From: Planctomycetota bacterium
GTDB taxonomy: Bacteria; Planctomycetota; Planctomycetia; Isosphaerales; Isosphaeraceae
Reading direction: 5' to 3'
Assembly (NCBI GenBank): GCA_021807585.1
Contig: JAKBCQ010000053.1
Location: 1-9,182 of the forward strand
DNA length: 9,182 nucleotides
Shown here: positions 7,412 to 9,182 of the stretch, piece after piece
How positions within the stretch are numbered: the stretch's first letter is position 1
How the letters are laid out: the number at the start of each line of letters is the position of its first letter
The notes under the pieces: generated by a model
Seen by the model: only the letters and a program-made list of their open reading frames with translations
Told to the model about the DNA's origin: nothing
The model's database searches: none
Program-made: the position numbers and the translations under genes

Positions 7412-7496
7412 TCCCAGTATAATAGGCGGTTATGAAGGTCTCGTGAAGACCGCGTAACTTCGGCGGTAAGATCATGTCGGCGCTCGCATACTGGGA
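7412..7496. repeat. Inverted repeat spanning the pst promoter
   Basis: TCCCAGTAT at 7412-7420 is the exact reverse complement of ATACTGGGA at 7488-7496. The left arm covers most of the -10 element and the right arm lies in the last codons of phoR. A smaller perfect inverted repeat, GGTCT (7437-7441) and AGACC (7447-7451) with five bases between, overlaps the Pho box. The sequence ATGAAGGTC also occurs directly repeated at 7383-7391 and 7432-7440. Confidence 0.5.
7416..7449 (-). promoter_or_regulatory. Candidate Pho box and -10 element of the pst operon promoter
   Basis: On the minus strand, TCTTCACGAGACCTTCAT (7449-7432) is two 7-base direct repeats sharing CTTCA, spaced by four bases, the 11-base period of PhoB/PhoP sites. 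The second repeat matches the E. coli half-site CTGTCAT at 5 of 7 positions and the first at 3 of 7. Ten bases further lies TATACT (7421-7416), a good -10 hexamer; TATTAT (7424-7419) is an overlapping alternative. In PhoB-activated promoters the box replaces the -35 at about this distance. Transcription would begin near 7408-7410, leaving a leader of about 40 bases before the pstS ATG. The placement in the phoR-pstS gap supports phosphate-starvation control; the exact regulator motif in this organism is unknown. Confidence 0.5.
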
Positions 7497-9182
7497 AGAC
7501 GAACCGTAAAGCGCGATCCCGCTCCCACCCGACTCGCCACCGTCACGCTCCCTCCCAACGTCTGCGCGATGTGTTTCACGATCGAAAGCCCCAGCCCCGT
7601 CCCGCCCAGCTCGCGGCTCCGCGCCTTGTCCACCCGATAAAACCGCTCGAATATCCGCGAGATGTCCTCGCGAGGAATCCCGATCCCCGAATCGGTCACC
7701 TCGATCACCACCTGATCGGGATCCCGCGCCGATCGACACGAAACCCGCACCGATCCACCTTCAGGTGTATATTTGATTGCATTATCGATCAAGTTATCGA
7801 GAATCTGCCGTATCGCCTCCTCGTCCGCCCGCACGTAAAGCAAACGATCCCCCGTTTCAATCTCGTCCATCCCGTACGAAAGCCGCTTCGCCTCGGCGCG
7901 GCCGCGATGGCTCTCGACCCGCTCACGCGCCGCGGGGATCACGTCGAGCGGACCGTGACGAAACGGATCCTGACCCGATTCCAATCGTGCTAAACTCAGC
8001 ATATCCAATATCAACTGATTCAACCGATCCGCCTGTTCGTCAATATGCTTAAGAAATCGTATATTAACTTTATCGTCCTTGAGCGCCCAATCAATCAACG
8101 TCTCGGTATAAGCTTTAATCGAAGCGAGCGGCGTCTTCAGCTCGTGCGATGCGTTGGCCACGAAATCCTGCCTCATCCGTTCGAGCCGACGCAGCTCGGT
8201 GATGTCGTGGAACACGAGCACCGCCGCCGAAGGAGGAGGGCCCGGCAAAAGCGTTCCATGAACCGCGAGCAACCGCGCCTGAACCCTCGGCAAGCCGTCG
8301 AGGCTCGCGAGCGCAATCTGACCCTTATAAGGATCGGGTCCCGCCAACGTCGCCTCGACGACGTCCTGAATCTGTGGGCTCCGGATCAACTCGGGTACGA
8401 GCCGGCCGACCGATCCCGACGACAGTCCGAACAGCCGATTCGCCCCCGCGTTCGCGAACAACAGCCGACGACGCGCATCGACCGCCATCACCCCCTCCTC
8501 CATCACGCTCAATACCGCTCCCAATTGCCTCCGATCACGCTCGAGCGCGTCGATCCGTTCTTCGAGCCTCGGAAACGCCGCGTCGACCAGCGTCGCCAGC
8601 GGTCGGAGCGATCCTTCAATCCCCGCCGCAACCGGTCGCGTCCGCCTCCCCTCCTCAAGCGAAGCCACCGCACGCGACATCTCACCCACCGATCGCCTCA
8701 ACGATCGCTCAAAGCTTGAAGCAATCCCCCAAACCGAGCCGCAAGCTAACAGCGCCGCCGCCAGAGTAAGCCTGCCGAGACGACCCGACTCGGCGTCGAT
8801 CGACGATCGATCGCGAGCCACCCGAACCAACGAAACCGGCTTACCTCGCTCCCACCGCGCCGAGCGCACCGTCGCGATCTCGTGCAGCCTGGGAAGACCC
8901 GTCGAATTCTCCTCCGACAAAGGTATCAACGCGATCGCACGCCGCGTCTCGGCCTCAATCGCGCGCCGACGCAAGTCCGCCGAAGGCCCGCTCAACGCCG
9001 GATACCCGGCGATATAATCTCCCTCTATGCTATGATAACTCGCCGTCATCCCCGAACCCGCCAACGTGTCGTCAAGAATCCGTACGATCGTCGCGGGCTC
9101 GGAATCACGCGACTCCTCGATCCGCTCGGCCGCAATCCGAGCCGACCGCGCCGTCTCTCGCCGCGCCGACGCAATCCGACCC
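7472..9182 (-). CDS. phoR: Phosphate-regulon sensor histidine kinase PhoR (N-terminus cut by window edge)
   Basis: The frame is open from the right edge (first full codon at 9181) to the TGA at 7472-7474, 569 visible residues. In that numbering, about 1-134 is an extracytoplasmic sensor region whose first membrane helix lies off the window. Residues 135-157 are the second membrane helix, followed by a HAMP-like linker (to about 205) and a PAS domain (about 216-330). The DHp domain has the phospho-acceptor in SHELKTPL (His346, codon 8144-8146). The ATPase domain has the N-box DNLIDNAIKY, G1 DSGIGIP, F-box FERFYR and G2 GGTGLGLSIVKH. This HAMP-PAS-DHp-ATPase order and the position directly before pstS point to PhoR, which switches its PhoB/PhoP partner on when phosphate is scarce. 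That partner is presumably encoded just beyond the edge. A later in-frame TTG at 9064 would cut away part of the sensor and is not needed. Confidence 0.9.
   Translation of the reverse strand, partial: GRIASARRETARSARIAAERIEESRDSEPATIVRILDDTLAGSGMTASYHSIEGDYIAGYPALSGPSADLRRRAIEAETRRAIALIPLSEENSTGLPRLHEIATVRSARWERGKPVSLVRVARDRSSIDAESGRLGRLTLAAALLACGSVWGIASSFERSLRRSVGEMSRAVASLEEGRRTRPVAAGIEGSLRPLATLVDAAFPRLEERIDALERDRRQLGAVLSVMEEGVMAVDARRRLLFANAGANRLFGLSSGSVGRLVPELIRSPQIQDVVEATLAGPDPYKGQIALASLDGLPRVQARLLAVHGTLLPGPPPSAAVLVFHDITELRRLERMRQDFVANASHELKTPLASIKAYTETLIDWALKDDKVNIRFLKHIDEQADRLNQLILDMLSLARLESGQDPFRHGPLDVIPAARERVESHRGRAEAKRLSYGMDEIETGDRLLYVRADEEAIRQILDNLIDNAIKYTPEGGSVRVSCRSARDPDQVVIEVTDSGIGIPREDISRIFERFYRVDKARSRELGGTGLGLSIVKHIAQTLGGSVTVASRVGAGSRFTVRLPSMRAPT

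Noticed and set aside
8045..8769. Plus-strand open frames of 131 and 224 codons opposite phoR
   Set aside because: Arg- and Pro-rich low-complexity products caused by high GC opposite a clear histidine kinase.
9062..9064. TTG as the phoR start
   Set aside because: The frame continues to the edge and the upstream residues form a plausible part of the sensor domain; starting here would leave a kinase with no first membrane helix.
1..9182. CRISPR array, tRNA, rRNA, insertion sequence or defence island
   Set aside because: No regular repeat-spacer pattern, cloverleaf, ribosomal RNA segment, transposase or terminal repeats were seen; the lone patatin gene is not next to any cyclase or nucleotide-signalling gene in this window, so a CBASS-type role is unsupported.

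Overview
The window is GC-rich bacterial DNA (about 60% GC by eye) carrying a complete phosphate-uptake operon and its sensor kinase on the minus strand, and one large membrane-bound patatin-type lipase gene on the plus strand. The lipoprotein PstS, the style of the PhoR kinase, TTG starts and weak ribosome binding sites fit a diderm bacterium. Planctomycetota (Isosphaera/Gemmata-like) is my best guess from overall feel, but no marker gene here proves it.

Left part (2-2545, plus strand): a 5'-truncated gene of at least 847 codons. It encodes two blocks of transmembrane helices separated by a charged, coiled-coil-like linker, followed by a C-terminal patatin/phospholipase domain with an intact oxyanion glycine loop, GxSxG serine and catalytic Asp. 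It converges on the phosphate operon across a 238-bp intergenic stretch (2546-2783) that holds at most a weak terminator.

Middle and right part (2784-9182, minus strand, read right to left): phoR (truncated by the window edge), then a short promoter region with a candidate Pho box, then pstS-pstC-pstA-pstB-phoU. PstS catches phosphate outside the membrane, PstC and PstA form the channel, and PstB is the ATPase. PhoU links transporter state to PhoR, which is expected to phosphorylate a PhoB/PhoP regulator encoded off the right edge. pstC and pstA overlap by 4 bases (ATGA), and most other gaps are under 100 bases, so this reads as one operon with its own phosphate-responsive promoter inside the phoR-pstS gap.

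The gene content is mostly well understood. The less ordinary points are the modular membrane patatin, an 18-bp direct-repeat Pho box set 10 bases from a good -10 element, G7-G9 runs in the coding strands of pstS, pstC and pstA, a strong excess of the palindrome CGATCG, and AT-rich islands inside GC-rich genes. I did not find a clearly new multi-gene system, CRISPR array, tRNA, rRNA or mobile element.
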